Assembly (NCBI GenBank): GCA_002310195.1
Contig: DBYS01000011.1
Coordinates: forward strand, 116,726 to 166,908
Direction of reading: 5' to 3'
DNA length: 50,183 nt
Source of the DNA: Bacteroidales bacterium UBA1180
GTDB taxonomy: Bacteria; Bacteroidota; Bacteroidia; Bacteroidales; Paludibacteraceae
A program made the position numbers and the translations under genes. This document shows, one piece after another, positions 9,011-17,976 of this stretch (the stretch's first letter is position 1; every line of letters begins with the position of its first letter). The notes under the pieces are model-generated. The model saw nothing but the letters and a program-made list of their open reading frames with translations, made no database searches and had not been told where the DNA came from.

Positions 9011-10648
9011 ATGAAGAAAGGTATTCTTTTTGTATGCGCGTTGGCACTGTCAGTTGCCACGTTCGCAAGTATCAATCCCAAGTTGGAGAGGCCTGCAACA
9101 GAAACAGCTGTTGCACCCGCAACTCGAGTTATTCAAACCAGGTCGGATATCAGCTTCGAGGAGCAAGGCCTTCAGGGAGCATTCAAGGCTCCTGCAGCAC
9201 GCGCTTACGTTGATTCGATCCGCGTGCCTTATTATGTACCCAACTCGTACAATTCAGGTACGCCGAGCAAGGGCGTAGGCTACGTTAATCTGGCACAGAT
9301 TGTGGTTCCGTTCATGGACACCGTTTCGTTCTACAACTACTACGGTCTGAAGAGTACGTGGTATCTCAATGACCAAGAGATTGCTACAGACACCAACCGC
9401 ATTGACTTTGGTGTTACTTTTGGCGAGTATCCCCTGCCGTTGATGAAGACCGCATCGATCAAGTACAGCGAGAATCCTGACTCGATCCATGCATTCTATG
9501 ACTACTCGTACGGAGCTCTTTATACTTCGTATTATGCTGACTATGGTTTCTACACCTCACTCTCGGTTGCTCCCGCATTTATTACGCCGTTGACCAAGTG
9601 CGCCATGTACACCGAAGTACCTCTTAACTCCAGAGGAAAAGAAACTTACGGTAGCGACTGGACGTTTGTAGGTGCACCTGCTTCCATCGGAACATATTCG
9701 TATGGAACAAAGATGAAAGATCCGAAAGCAGAAACAGAGGAGTACTTCGACACCATTTTCGTTCCCTACAGCAACCCGAAGACGATGTACATTGATCACA
9801 TCTCTCTTGGTGTTTATACCGATGGTGACGAAGGTATCAAGAGCATCTTCCCCGGCGAAAACGACCACGTTCGCTTGTCGATCTATGCTTTGACTGAGAG
9901 CGGAATAGATTGGGCTAATCCTATCGCACGTGCTATTGCTGACTCCAACAGTTATGTTGGTGCTTCCAGCTCAAGTTCGTGGTACGGTATCCTGAACTTC
10001 AATTTTACCGAAGAGGATCCGATTACCGGTGCACAAATGGAAGTTCCTGCTATCGTTTCCGGCAACTTTATTGTTGCATTGGACGAATACAACAGCGGAA
10101 CAGCCAACTTCGGTATCATCTCGGATTACTACACCGAGATCGAGGGCGACACATGGCTCAAGAGCCCGTCACGCATAACACAACTGTGGAGCACTCCGAG
10201 TAACATCCTGCTGAACCTCTATGCTCTCCTGCCGGAGTTCCAGGTACCGGAGGAGATCGAGTTTGCTGCAGGCGAGACCGAGATTAAGTTCATTGCTCCT
10301 TCGAACGTATGGGATGAGGATATTCTGATCGATGCCGACAAGTGGATCAGCGTTGAGGTTGAGACGGATTACGAGACAACCGTTGAGGATGGCCAGACCT
10401 CCTACGATCACAAGTTCGCCAACGCTGTTACCATTAAGGTTGAGACGAGCTCTGAGGCCCGCGAGGGAACAATCGAGATCGATGCACTCGGTCTGCCTGT
10501 TTCGATCAACATCAAACAAGAGGCTACTGCCGGTGTTGAAAACGTATATCTGAAGAACGACAACAAGTTCTACAACGTTCTTGGTATCGAGGTGGGTGAA
10601 GACTACAAGGGTGTAGTTATCCGCAACGGTGAAAAGTTCGTTCGCTAA
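9011..10648 (+). CDS. Secreted protein with BACON-like domain and short C-terminal tail
   Basis: A 545-residue protein with a cleavable signal peptide (MKKGILFVCALALSVATFAS). Most of its length is not recognised; it is rich in Tyr and Ser and looks beta-stranded. Residues of about 415-500 resemble a BACON domain (W-x-V near WISVEVE, then TIEIDALGLPVSINIKQ), a fold thought to bind carbohydrate or mucin. The last residues (KFYNVLGIEV and GVVIRNGEKFVR) look like a short sorting tail of T9SS bacteria. It follows the DUF4302 gene by 40 bp with AAAGGT ahead of the ATG. Its final codons overlap the start of the next gene by 20 bp. A role as an extracellular binding partner of the SusCD locus is inferred from position only. 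Confidence 0.7.
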   Translation: MKKGILFVCALALSVATFASINPKLERPATETAVAPATRVIQTRSDISFEEQGLQGAFKAPAARAYVDSIRVPYYVPNSYNSGTPSKGVGYVNLAQIVVPFMDTVSFYNYYGLKSTWYLNDQEIATDTNRIDFGVTFGEYPLPLMKTASIKYSENPDSIHAFYDYSYGALYTSYYADYGFYTSLSVAPAFITPLTKCAMYTEVPLNSRGKETYGSDWTFVGAPASIGTYSYGTKMKDPKAETEEYFDTIFVPYSNPKTMYIDHISLGVYTDGDEGIKSIFPGENDHVRLSIYALTESGIDWANPIARAIADSNSYVGASSSSSWYGILNFNFTEEDPITGAQMEVPAIVSGNFIVALDEYNSGTANFGIISDYYTEIEGDTWLKSPSRITQLWSTPSNILLNLYALLPEFQVPEEIEFAAGETEIKFIAPSNVWDEDILIDADKWISVEVETDYETTVEDGQTSYDHKFANAVTIKVETSSEAREGTIEIDALGLPVSINIKQEATAGVENVYLKNDNKFYNVLGIEVGEDYKGVVIRNGEKFVR

Positions 10649-11234
10649 TATACAGCGAATAGCCGTATATTGCTCCGCTTCCGATGGTGTGCCGCAAGCC
10701 TATTGCGATGCGGCATACCGATTGGGAGTCATCATGGGCGAAGCAGGTATCGAGATCGTCTATGGCGACGGAGGTATAGGGCTGATGCGTCACCTTGCTG
10801 ACGGCGCGCTTAGCGTCGGCGGCAAGGTGACTGGCGTCATTCCGCGGTTCATGGTTGAGCAAGGCTGGAACAACCCGCGCAGCACATGCACCATCGTCAC
10901 CGAATCGATGCACGAGCGCAAGGCGACCATCACCGGGATGGTTGATGCGATGGTTGCTCTGCCGGGCGGCGTAGGCACGATGGAGGAACTGTTTGAATGT
11001 CTGACGTGGAAACAACTGGGTTTGCACGGCAAGCCGGTGGTGATCGTCAATACCGACGGATACTTCGGCCCTATCCTTGCTGCGCTTGACAAGATGGTAA
11101 GCGAACGGTTCATGCAGCCTATTCATCGTAACGAGATGTTTGCCGTTGTGCGCGAACCGGAAGAGGTGCTGCCTGCTATACTTGACGCCAAAGCCTGGGG
11201 TGAGCACATGCGCAGCCAGGCACGAACCGTATAA
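10629..11234 (+). CDS. LOG family protein (TIGR00730-type nucleoside monophosphate phosphoribohydrolase)
   Basis: A 201-residue Rossmann-fold enzyme. The hallmark PGGVGTMEELFE is present, together with the conserved SMHERKATI stretch. Family members release the base from nucleoside 5'-monophosphates, including cytokinin precursors; in bacteria the physiological substrate is often unclear. The start is a GTG at 10629, inside the end of the preceding gene. It is chosen because family proteins begin only a few residues before the IAVYCSAS strand and no ATG, GTG or TTG lies between. The following gene begins 11 bp after the stop. Confidence 0.88.
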   Translation: MKSSFANIQRIAVYCSASDGVPQAYCDAAYRLGVIMGEAGIEIVYGDGGIGLMRHLADGALSVGGKVTGVIPRFMVEQGWNNPRSTCTIVTESMHERKATITGMVDAMVALPGGVGTMEELFECLTWKQLGLHGKPVVIVNTDGYFGPILAALDKMVSERFMQPIHRNEMFAVVREPEEVLPAILDAKAWGEHMRSQARTV

Positions 11235-11245
11235 GCCGACAGCCG

Positions 11246-11896
11246 ATGTTCGACTCAGGACTACATATTACCACCCTGCTCTCTGCCTCATGGCTGCCAT
11301 GGGTATGTCTGGCGATGATGGTTCTGCTGTGGTTGAGTTGCATGATGCAACCGCGTTACCTGCACGGCCTGATCAGCAACAGTTTTGCCACGTTCACGGT
11401 CAATGCTGCCGAGCAAGCGCCGAGTGTCGGTTCGCAGATCACGCAATGGCTGTTCAACACCATTGTGCCGGCTATATGCATCTACACGCTCGTCACGCAG
11501 ACTGCAGTGTATGGCACTGATCTGTTCGGCACTATTCTGCTGCTGTCGCTGCTGACGGACGTTTTTCGCGCCGTGACGGCTATCGTGGTGCAATACACCT
11601 TTCGCTTCGGCAAACTGGCGGGACTGGCCTATATGCGGTACTTTTCGCTCAGGTCATTGTTCACGTTTGTGGAGCTGATGCTCGTACTGCTCATCGCTTA
11701 CGCCGATCACACAACCTTCTGGGTGGCCACGATGGGCATAGTGACGGTTGTATATCTCGTCATCCTCGGTCTGCAATGGGGCAGACTGTTCTGCACCTCG
11801 GTGCTTGATATTGTCAGTTTGATTATTTATCTGCTCACTATCGAACTGCTACCAACTGCGCTGCTCTATGAAGCAGGCAAGCAATTGTACTTATGA
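11246..11896 (+). CDS. DUF4271 integral membrane protein
   Basis: A 216-residue protein with five or six hydrophobic helices (for example WLPWVCLAMMVLLWLSCMM, TVVYLVILGL and IVSLIIYLLTIELL). It matches the DUF4271 family of Bacteroidetes, which is regularly encoded just upstream of a uroporphyrinogen-III synthase-like gene, as here. Its stop overlaps the next start by 4 bp (ATGA), so the two are translationally coupled. The molecular function is unknown. Confidence 0.82.
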   Translation: MFDSGLHITTLLSASWLPWVCLAMMVLLWLSCMMQPRYLHGLISNSFATFTVNAAEQAPSVGSQITQWLFNTIVPAICIYTLVTQTAVYGTDLFGTILLLSLLTDVFRAVTAIVVQYTFRFGKLAGLAYMRYFSLRSLFTFVELMLVLLIAYADHTTFWVATMGIVTVVYLVILGLQWGRLFCTSVLDIVSLIIYLLTIELLPTALLYEAGKQLYL

Positions 11897-12636
11897 CAAA
11901 AAAGATTCTAATCACGCAGGTTCGTCCTGCCGGCGAACATAACCCTTACGACCTGCTGGAGCACCACCACGATGTGCGGGTGGATTTTCAGCCGATGGTT
12001 GAGATGGTCGGTCTCTCCGGCAAGGAGTTCCGTGCCCAGCACATCAATCCTCTGGACTACACGGCGGTCATTCTGAACTCGAAGATCAGTGTCGATCATT
12101 ACTTCCGCATCTGTCAGGAGTTGCATATCGCCGTGCCGGAAACGATGCATTACTACTGCATCAGCGAGGCGGTCGGAAACTACCTGCAGAAATATATCGA
12201 GTTCCGCAAGCGCCGGATCTTCTTCGGCGAACATAACTCGTTTGAAGATGTTCTGCCTGCCATGAATCGCCGGCCGCAGGAGAAGTACCTGATGATTGTG
12301 GGTGAGAACTATACCGACGAACTGATCAACATGTTCGCCGAGCACAAAGTAGTCGTCACGCCGGCGGTGATGTTCCGCCAGGTGGCATATACATGGCCGA
12401 AGGACAGAGCGTTCGACTACGATATCATCGCGTTCTTCACCGCCTCGGGAGTAAAGGCGTTCCGCCAGAACTTTCCCGACTTCGTGCAGGACGAAAGCAA
12501 GGCATTCTTCTGCTTCGGTACGAACGCTGCGCAGGCACTGACCGAAGCCGGTTACACGGTAAAAGGCGTAGCACCCTCACCGGGCTGCCCGTCTATACTA
12601 TCCGCCATTGAGTCGTATCTGAACAAAGATGCCTAA
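11893..12636 (+). CDS. hemD: Uroporphyrinogen-III synthase (HemD-like)
   Basis: A 247-residue cytosolic protein matching the Bacteroidetes HemD-like group: MTKKILITQ start, LNSKISVDHYFRICQEL, PETMHYYCISEAVGNYLQKY and ITTASG-like AFFTASGVKAF. HemD closes and inverts ring D of hydroxymethylbilane to form uroporphyrinogen III for heme, siroheme or cobalamin. No other tetrapyrrole gene is in the window; the protein sits in the conserved block DUF4271-hemD-rnpA-yidD. Many gut Bacteroidales keep this gene without a full heme pathway, so its real role here could differ. It overlaps rnpA by 8 bp. Confidence 0.85.
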   Translation: MTKKILITQVRPAGEHNPYDLLEHHHDVRVDFQPMVEMVGLSGKEFRAQHINPLDYTAVILNSKISVDHYFRICQELHIAVPETMHYYCISEAVGNYLQKYIEFRKRRIFFGEHNSFEDVLPAMNRRPQEKYLMIVGENYTDELINMFAEHKVVVTPAVMFRQVAYTWPKDRAFDYDIIAFFTASGVKAFRQNFPDFVQDESKAFFCFGTNAAQALTEAGYTVKGVAPSPGCPSILSAIESYLNKDA

Positions 12637-12985
12637 GTTCCCCAAATCGATGCGTCTGTGCGGCGACATGCGTATCCGCGCCACGCAGTCACAAGGCAAG
12701 CGATATGTCGTGTGGCCGTTGCGCGCACATGTGCTGCCGGCGGAGGGACAGACGCAAGTTCTGGTTTGGGCTCCCAAATCGCTGCACAAGCACGCTGTGG
12801 ACCGCAACCGTCTGCGCCGGCTGATGCGCGAGGCATACCGGCTGCAATGCGAACCGCTGAAGGCCATGGAAGCCGAAGGCAAAGCGATGCACATAGCCAT
12901 CTATCACATGGACAAAGAGATGTCCGACTACGACCACATCGCCCGTGCCATGCACAAGCTCATCGCCAAGATAACCAATGCGTAA
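12629..12985 (+). CDS. rnpA: Ribonuclease P protein component
   Basis: A basic 118-residue protein that binds the RNase P RNA and helps remove 5' leaders from pre-tRNAs. The family core is visible as KSLHKHAVDRNRLRRLMREAYR, containing the RNR motif. The start overlaps the end of hemD by 8 bp, and the end overlaps yidD by 8 bp, so the three genes are tightly coupled. The rnpA-yidD pairing is common in bacteria. Confidence 0.93.
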   Translation: MPKFPKSMRLCGDMRIRATQSQGKRYVVWPLRAHVLPAEGQTQVLVWAPKSLHKHAVDRNRLRRLMREAYRLQCEPLKAMEAEGKAMHIAIYHMDKEMSDYDHIARAMHKLIAKITNA

Positions 12986-13226
12986 TATCCTTCGTCACAT
13001 ATTCCTCTTGCCCGTGTACTTCTACAAGGCTTGCATCTCACCGCTCACGCCGCCATCGTGCCGCTACACGCCGACATGCAGCCAGTACATGATCGAGGCG
13101 GTGATGAAGTACGGCATATTCAAGGGCGGCTGGCTTGGCATCAAGCGCATCCTCCGCTGCAATCCTTGGGGAGGATCGGGCTACGACCCTGTTCCCTGTT
13201 TGTTATTGTTGTTTGCCTGTTGTTGA
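12978..13226 (+). CDS. yidD: Membrane protein insertion efficiency factor YidD
   Basis: An 82-residue protein matching YidD, a small membrane-associated factor that assists the YidC insertase. Conserved features are CRYTPTCSQYMIEA with paired Cys, GIKRILRCNPWGGSGYDPVP and an N-terminal amphipathic helix (FLLPVYFYKACISPL). After the DPVP motif comes a short hydrophobic Cys-rich end (LLLLFACC). YidC itself is not in the window. Confidence 0.93.
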   Translation: MRNILRHIFLLPVYFYKACISPLTPPSCRYTPTCSQYMIEAVMKYGIFKGGWLGIKRILRCNPWGGSGYDPVPCLLLLFACC

Positions 13227-13252
13227 GTGACGTATAATTAAGAAATACTCCC

Positions 13253-13933
13253 ATGCGAATAGATATAATCACTTGTTGCCCCGAACTGCTCGAGTCACCG
13301 CTAAACCACTCGATCGTTCAGCGTGCGAAAGACAAAGGTCTGTGCGAGATCTATGTCCACAACCTACGCGACTATACGCTCGACAAGCATCGCAAGGTCG
13401 ATGATTACGCGTTCGGTTTCGGTGCGGGAATGGTTTTGCAGATCGAACCTATCGACAGGATTATTACCAAACTGACCTCCGAGCGGCAGTACGATGAGAT
13501 TATCTTTACCGCGCCGGACGGCGAGCGGTTCAACCAGCAGGTGGCTAATCAATTGTCGCTCAAGCAGAACCTGATTATATTGTGCGGTCATTACAAAGGC
13601 GTTGACCAACGTGTACGCGACCATCTGATTACGAAGGAATATACGATTGGTGATTTCGTTCTCACAGGCGGTGAGATGCCTGCAGCCATCATGACCGACG
13701 CTATCGTTCGCCTGTTGCCCGGTGCGCTGGGTGATGAGACTTCGGCGCTCTCAGACTCGTTTCAGGACGGTTTGTTGGAAGCAGGGGTTTATACGCGTCC
13801 TGCCGAATACAAAGGCTGGCGTGTGCCGGATATTCTGCTGTCCGGACATCAGGCGAAGATTGACGACTGGCTCTACGAGCAATCGCTGCAACATACGCGC
13901 GAGCGGAGACCCGATCTTTTGGGCGACGAGTAA
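13253..13933 (+). CDS. trmD: tRNA (guanine-37-N1)-methyltransferase TrmD
   Basis: A 226-residue SPOUT-class enzyme that uses S-adenosylmethionine to methylate G37 of tRNAs reading CNN codons, preventing frameshifts. The knotted AdoMet site is visible as CGHYKGVDQRV (111-121) and YTIGDFVLTGGE (130-141), followed by the family's DSFQDGLLEAGVYTRP and VPDILLSGHQ. Its length is typical. It lies 26 bp after yidD. Confidence 0.96.
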   Translation: MRIDIITCCPELLESPLNHSIVQRAKDKGLCEIYVHNLRDYTLDKHRKVDDYAFGFGAGMVLQIEPIDRIITKLTSERQYDEIIFTAPDGERFNQQVANQLSLKQNLIILCGHYKGVDQRVRDHLITKEYTIGDFVLTGGEMPAAIMTDAIVRLLPGALGDETSALSDSFQDGLLEAGVYTRPAEYKGWRVPDILLSGHQAKIDDWLYEQSLQHTRERRPDLLGDE

Positions 13934-13959
13934 GTTTTATCCACCTTAACACCACTCTT

Positions 13960-15351
13960 ATGCACCGTATTCTCACATCATTGTTGTTGCTGGCCTGCAC
14001 GGCAGGTCTGTTTGCCGTTTCACCGTCGGGAACGCTGCCTGTGATGTACATCACCACCAAGAACAAACAAGACGTCAGTCGCGACAAGGCTATTGACGCC
14101 ACACTGTATGTGACAGCCCAAGGCAACTATTCCGCTTTGGGCAATGCGAGTAATCAGATTCCGCTGACTATCAAAGGCCGCGGCAACTGGACGTGGACAG
14201 CGTTTGACAAGAAACCCTACAAGATTGTTTTCGCTCAGGGACAAGGACAGAAACTTCTGGGTATGCACAAGAGTAAACATTGGGCATTGTTGGCCGGTGC
14301 AGACGATTATCTGGGATTTCTGAAGAACACTGTCGGTTACGCCCTATCAGAGCGAATCGGCCTACCCTACACGCCCCATCAAGTGCCTGTGGAACTGGTG
14401 CTGAACGGTGATTACAAAGGTCTGTACTTTGTAACAGAAACCGTACGCATCGACAACGACCGTGTAAATATCTACGAGCAGCAGGACGGCGAAACCAAAG
14501 CCGAACTGATTACCGGCGGATGGCTGGTGGAGATTGACAACTATCCTTCTGAAGGCAACGTCACTTTCAGTGAACATAACGGCGAACAGGTGATGGTTAC
14601 TCCGCAATCACCGGAAGAACTATCGTCTGTACAGCGCACGTATATATCGAACCAACTCAATGCGCTCAACGATGCTATTTACGGTCAGGGCAGCACGCCG
14701 TTGGAAGACATTCTTGATCTGACAGACGCCGCACGGTTCTATCTTGTACAGGAGATTATGGAGGATTGCGAATCGTACCACGGCAGTTGCTATCTGTACA
14801 AAGACCGCGACTCAACCGACACGCGCGGCCGTCAAGTTGTGCCCAAATGGCATTTCGGGCCAGTGTGGGACTTTGGCAATGCGTACGACCGCCATCAGGA
14901 GCGATTCATATACGACAGTCCTACGTTCGCACAGATTTGGGCGGAACAACTCTGCCGGAACGACCTGTTCTATGAGCGCGTACAACAACTCTGGTACCAA
15001 TATCGCCAGAGCGGTCATAAGAAGGTGTTGGCAGATATCGATGCGTTTGTATTGGCAATAACTTCCGCCGCCAAACGCGACGCCGAGCGCTGGCAGAACA
15101 GCAATGTGCGCACCAACGGTGATATGTCCGGCAGAAAGAAGGAATTTCTCAACCGGCTGAACTGGCGTGTTGACTGGCTGTACTCGCAATGGGGTGAAGG
15201 CGATAGTACGCCGATCATAGATGCCGTTGAGCAGGTCAGCTACGACCGCTCGACATCCAGTTCTCAGTCTCGGATCGTCATCTCCGATGGCAAACTGCTG
15301 ATTGAGCGTGACGGCCAGCGCTACACCATCACAGGTCAATTAATTGAATAA
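13960..15351 (+). CDS. Secreted CotH-kinase family protein with short C-terminal tail
   Basis: A 463-residue exported protein with a signal peptide (about 1-20, TSLLLLACTAGLFAVS). It has the CotH-family layout: LTIKGRGNWTW, KKPYKIVF, HWALLAGADD, PVELVLNGDYKGLYFVTETV and GPVWDFGNAYDR. CotH proteins are atypical ATP-dependent protein kinases of spore coats, and related secreted proteins are common in Bacteroidetes. The metal-binding DxD found as WDFD in the second CotH protein of this window reads WDFG here, so activity is uncertain. The end (ISDGKLLIERDGQRYTITG) resembles the tail of the DUF4832 protein at 29204 and may be a T9SS-related sorting tail. Confidence 0.82.
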   Translation: MHRILTSLLLLACTAGLFAVSPSGTLPVMYITTKNKQDVSRDKAIDATLYVTAQGNYSALGNASNQIPLTIKGRGNWTWTAFDKKPYKIVFAQGQGQKLLGMHKSKHWALLAGADDYLGFLKNTVGYALSERIGLPYTPHQVPVELVLNGDYKGLYFVTETVRIDNDRVNIYEQQDGETKAELITGGWLVEIDNYPSEGNVTFSEHNGEQVMVTPQSPEELSSVQRTYISNQLNALNDAIYGQGSTPLEDILDLTDAARFYLVQEIMEDCESYHGSCYLYKDRDSTDTRGRQVVPKWHFGPVWDFGNAYDRHQERFIYDSPTFAQIWAEQLCRNDLFYERVQQLWYQYRQSGHKKVLADIDAFVLAITSAAKRDAERWQNSNVRTNGDMSGRKKEFLNRLNWRVDWLYSQWGEGDSTPIIDAVEQVSYDRSTSSSQSRIVISDGKLLIERDGQRYTITGQLIE

Positions 15352-15353
15352 AT

Positions 15354-17384
15354 ATGAAATCCTATCGTTTTCTCTCAAGCCTCGCGCTTTGTTTGCTTAT
15401 GCTCAGTTCTTGCACCTCCGATTCCAGACCCGTCTCGCCGGCTGCCGTCGCTTCGCTGCAGGCCGAACTATGCCAGCTCTACCCTGCTGCTGATGCCTCG
15501 CTCATCGAGCGCGGTGTGAGTCAAGCGGCTGCCTTGTGGACCGCAGAGGATGGCACAGAAGAGGAGTTCGGCGCGTTCGTGCGCGAGAACTACTGCGCCA
15601 CCGACAGTGCGCGCCAGGCGCTATTCGGATCGCTCAGCCGGATACTGGAGAACATCTACCAGTCGGCTGACCTACTGACAGTTGACCTGCTCAAGCCCAC
15701 ACAACTGACCAATGCTTCCGAGCCGCAGACACCGGATTGGATCATGTCGGGATATAGTCCGCTGGCACATTTCTCCGACGATATGTTTGCCAACCGTCTG
15801 GCTTTTGTCTGCATACTGAACTTCCCGCACTTCTCCCTGGAGGAGAAGAACACACTGGGCAAGTCGTGGACTCGCCAGGAGTGGGCAATGGCTCGCATGG
15901 GCGATGTATTTACCACCCGCGTGCCCGCTGCCGTCAATGCTGAACTTGCTCAGGCGAATGCCGATGCCGAGAACTATATAGCCGATTACAACATCTACAT
16001 GGGCAATCTCCGCACCGATGATGGCCGCCAACTATGGCCCGAGGACAAGATCCTGCTCGCACACTGGAACCTCCGCGACGAGCTCAAGGCGTTGTACTCC
16101 GACAAAGTGTCAGGCCAGGAGAAGCAGGAGATGATCTATCAGGTCATGCAGCGTATTGTCAAGCAGACTATCCCGCAGCAGGCCATTAATAGCTCCGATT
16201 ATATCTGGCAGCCCTACAGCAGTCAGGATGCCGCAACTGAGGCGGAGTCTTACACCCGCTACGAGCGTATTCTGGCTATCGCCCATGCGTTGTTCAAGGA
16301 AGACCAGTTCTGCCCGTCTGCACCCACGGGAATCATCCGTAATTTCGAGGAAGGTGTGGAGATCCCTGCCGCCGAGCTCGACAGCTTGTTCCGTGCCCTT
16401 GTCGGCTCACCGGAGGTACAGACCGTTGCCGCGATCATCCGCGAACGTCTCGGCCGCAATCTGCGTCCGTACGACATCTGGTACGACGGCTTCAAGGCAC
16501 GTGCCTCGCTTGACGAGGATATGCTCACCGCACAGACACGCCGTCTCTACCCCGATGCCAACGCTTTTGCGGCCGACATGCCGCGACTGCTCACCCGCAT
16601 GGGCTTCTACAGCGAGGATGCCCGCAACATAGCCCGGCACATAGTAGTTGAGCCCGCACGCGGTTCGGGTCACGCATGGCCGTGTCTCGGGCGCAAGGAA
16701 GATGCGCGTCTGCGCACACGCATACCCGCCGCAGGAATGGATTACAAGGGTTACAATATCGCCGTTCACGAGTTTGGTCATTGCGTTGAGCAGGTGCTGG
16801 ATATGTACTTCATAGATTATTACATACTCTCCGGTGTGCCGAACACAGCTTATACCGAAGCGTCAGCGTTCCTGTGGCAACACCGCGACCTGCAACTATT
16901 GCCACAATCGACAATAGGCCATCAGTCATCAGCCATCAGCCGCGAAGCAATACTGGATCAGTTCTGGTCGATGTACGAGATTATGGGTGTCAGCCTTGTC
17001 GATATGGCTATGTGGCGGTGGATTTATGACCATCCTGACGCTACGCCCAAGCAGCTCTGCGAGGCTACGCAGCAGATCGCCCGCGACATCTGGAACGCAT
17101 ATTATGAGCCCGTGCTCGGCGAACATGACTGCGTTCTGCTGGCTGTATATAGCCACATGGTCAACGCGCCGATGTATCTGCCTAATTACCCGCTCGGGCA
17201 CATTGTACAGTTCCAGCTCGAGGAGCACCTGGCCGGTTGCAGTTCGCAGACTGAGTTTGCCAATGAGTACGCGCGCATTTACCGTCTCGGACGCCTCACA
17301 CCCAAGCAATGGATGATTGAGGCTGTCGGTGCCGCACCGTCCGTCACTTCTATCCTAACCGCCGTACAGAACGCCGCACGCTGA
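15354..17384 (+). CDS. Zinc metallopeptidase lipoprotein, distantly M3-like
   Basis: A 676-residue lipoprotein (lipobox LMLSSC). The zinc site is HEFGH at residues 472-476 in NIAVHEFGHCVEQ, and Glu502 in NTAYTEASAF is the likely third ligand. HExxH with a Glu about 25 residues later is the arrangement of M3 oligopeptidases. Overall the sequence resembles an uncharacterised Bacteroidetes lipoprotein family rather than true M3 enzymes. The predicted role is peptide cleavage at the cell surface or in the periplasm. Just after the active-site region, residues encoded at 16904-16938 come from a heptanucleotide repeat and form a probable loop insertion (QSTIGHQSSAIS). It starts 2 bp after the CotH gene and shares one base with the next gene (TGATG). 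Confidence 0.75.
   Translation: MKSYRFLSSLALCLLMLSSCTSDSRPVSPAAVASLQAELCQLYPAADASLIERGVSQAAALWTAEDGTEEEFGAFVRENYCATDSARQALFGSLSRILENIYQSADLLTVDLLKPTQLTNASEPQTPDWIMSGYSPLAHFSDDMFANRLAFVCILNFPHFSLEEKNTLGKSWTRQEWAMARMGDVFTTRVPAAVNAELAQANADAENYIADYNIYMGNLRTDDGRQLWPEDKILLAHWNLRDELKALYSDKVSGQEKQEMIYQVMQRIVKQTIPQQAINSSDYIWQPYSSQDAATEAESYTRYERILAIAHALFKEDQFCPSAPTGIIRNFEEGVEIPAAELDSLFRALVGSPEVQTVAAIIRERLGRNLRPYDIWYDGFKARASLDEDMLTAQTRRLYPDANAFAADMPRLLTRMGFYSEDARNIARHIVVEPARGSGHAWPCLGRKEDARLRTRIPAAGMDYKGYNIAVHEFGHCVEQVLDMYFIDYYILSGVPNTAYTEASAFLWQHRDLQLLPQSTIGHQSSAISREAILDQFWSMYEIMGVSLVDMAMWRWIYDHPDATPKQLCEATQQIARDIWNAYYEPVLGEHDCVLLAVYSHMVNAPMYLPNYPLGHIVQFQLEEHLAGCSSQTEFANEYARIYRLGRLTPKQWMIEAVGAAPSVTSILTAVQNAAR
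16904..16938 (+). repeat. Five heptanucleotide units inside the metallopeptidase gene
   Basis: The units ACAATCG, ACAATAG, GCCATCA, GTCATCA and GCCATCA follow one another in exact 7-nt register. Because seven is not a multiple of three, the units are read in shifting frames, and they code for a Ser/Gln-rich loop beside the zinc site. Confidence 0.7.
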
Positions 17385-17887
17385 TGCGTATCCTGTTCAT
17401 TTGTCACGGAAATATCTGCCGCTCGCCGATGGCGGAGTTCATCTTCATCCATCTGGCACGGCAGGCCGGTTGCGCCGAACTGTTCGACGTAGCCTCAGCA
17501 GCGGTGTCTGACGAGGAGACCGGCAACGATATCTACCCGCCGGCCAAACGCAAACTTACCGAAAAAGGCATCCCGTTCACGCGCCGTGCCGCACGACGCA
17601 TCACCCGTGCCGATTATGACTCCTACGACCATATCATCTGCATGGATCGCAGCAATATCCGCCTGCTCCGGTATATCCTCGGCTTTGAGCCTGAACTGCT
17701 TGATGTGCGCGACATCGGCGGTTCGCTGAAGCGAGGCGCCAAGGTCTCCCTGATGATGCATTGGGCTGACCTCGATCGCGATGTAGCTGACCCCTGGTAC
17801 ACGGGTAATTTTGAGGCTACCTACAGCGATCTCATCGTCTCCTGCACTGCCCTGCTCCGCGCTCTCAGCGTCAAGCACAACGAGTAA
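17384..17887 (+). CDS. Low-molecular-weight protein-tyrosine phosphatase
   Basis: A 167-residue cytosolic phosphatase. The CX5R phosphate-binding loop is CHGNICRS (Cys7, Arg13) and the general acid is Asp136 in DPWYTG. Such enzymes dephosphorylate phosphotyrosine proteins, often tyrosine kinases of polysaccharide export; no such kinase is nearby. The start codon overlaps the preceding stop by one base. A hairpin terminator follows 49 bp after the stop. Confidence 0.95.
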   Translation: MRILFICHGNICRSPMAEFIFIHLARQAGCAELFDVASAAVSDEETGNDIYPPAKRKLTEKGIPFTRRAARRITRADYDSYDHIICMDRSNIRLLRYILGFEPELLDVRDIGGSLKRGAKVSLMMHWADLDRDVADPWYTGNFEATYSDLIVSCTALLRALSVKHNE

Positions 17888-17936
17888 TCTTAGCTCAGAT
17901 TTGTAGTATCTATATCGCACAATTGAGCGATTTGCG

Positions 17937-17976
17937 AAAAAAGTCCCGCAAAATTTGCATTTGTGGGATTTTTTTT
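17937..17976 (+). terminator. Intrinsic terminator after the phosphatase gene
   Basis: AAAAAA-G-TCCCGCAA (17937-17951) pairs with TTGTGGGA and the following T-run (17961-17974), with one bulged G and one G-T pair, and a T-tract runs to 17976. The loop contains the TTTGCA of the next promoter. Confidence 0.65.

Noticed and set aside
9011..10648. Full type A T9SS sorting domain at the end of the BACON-like protein
   Set aside because: The conserved strands of the about 80-residue domain are not visible; only a short tail-like motif is seen.
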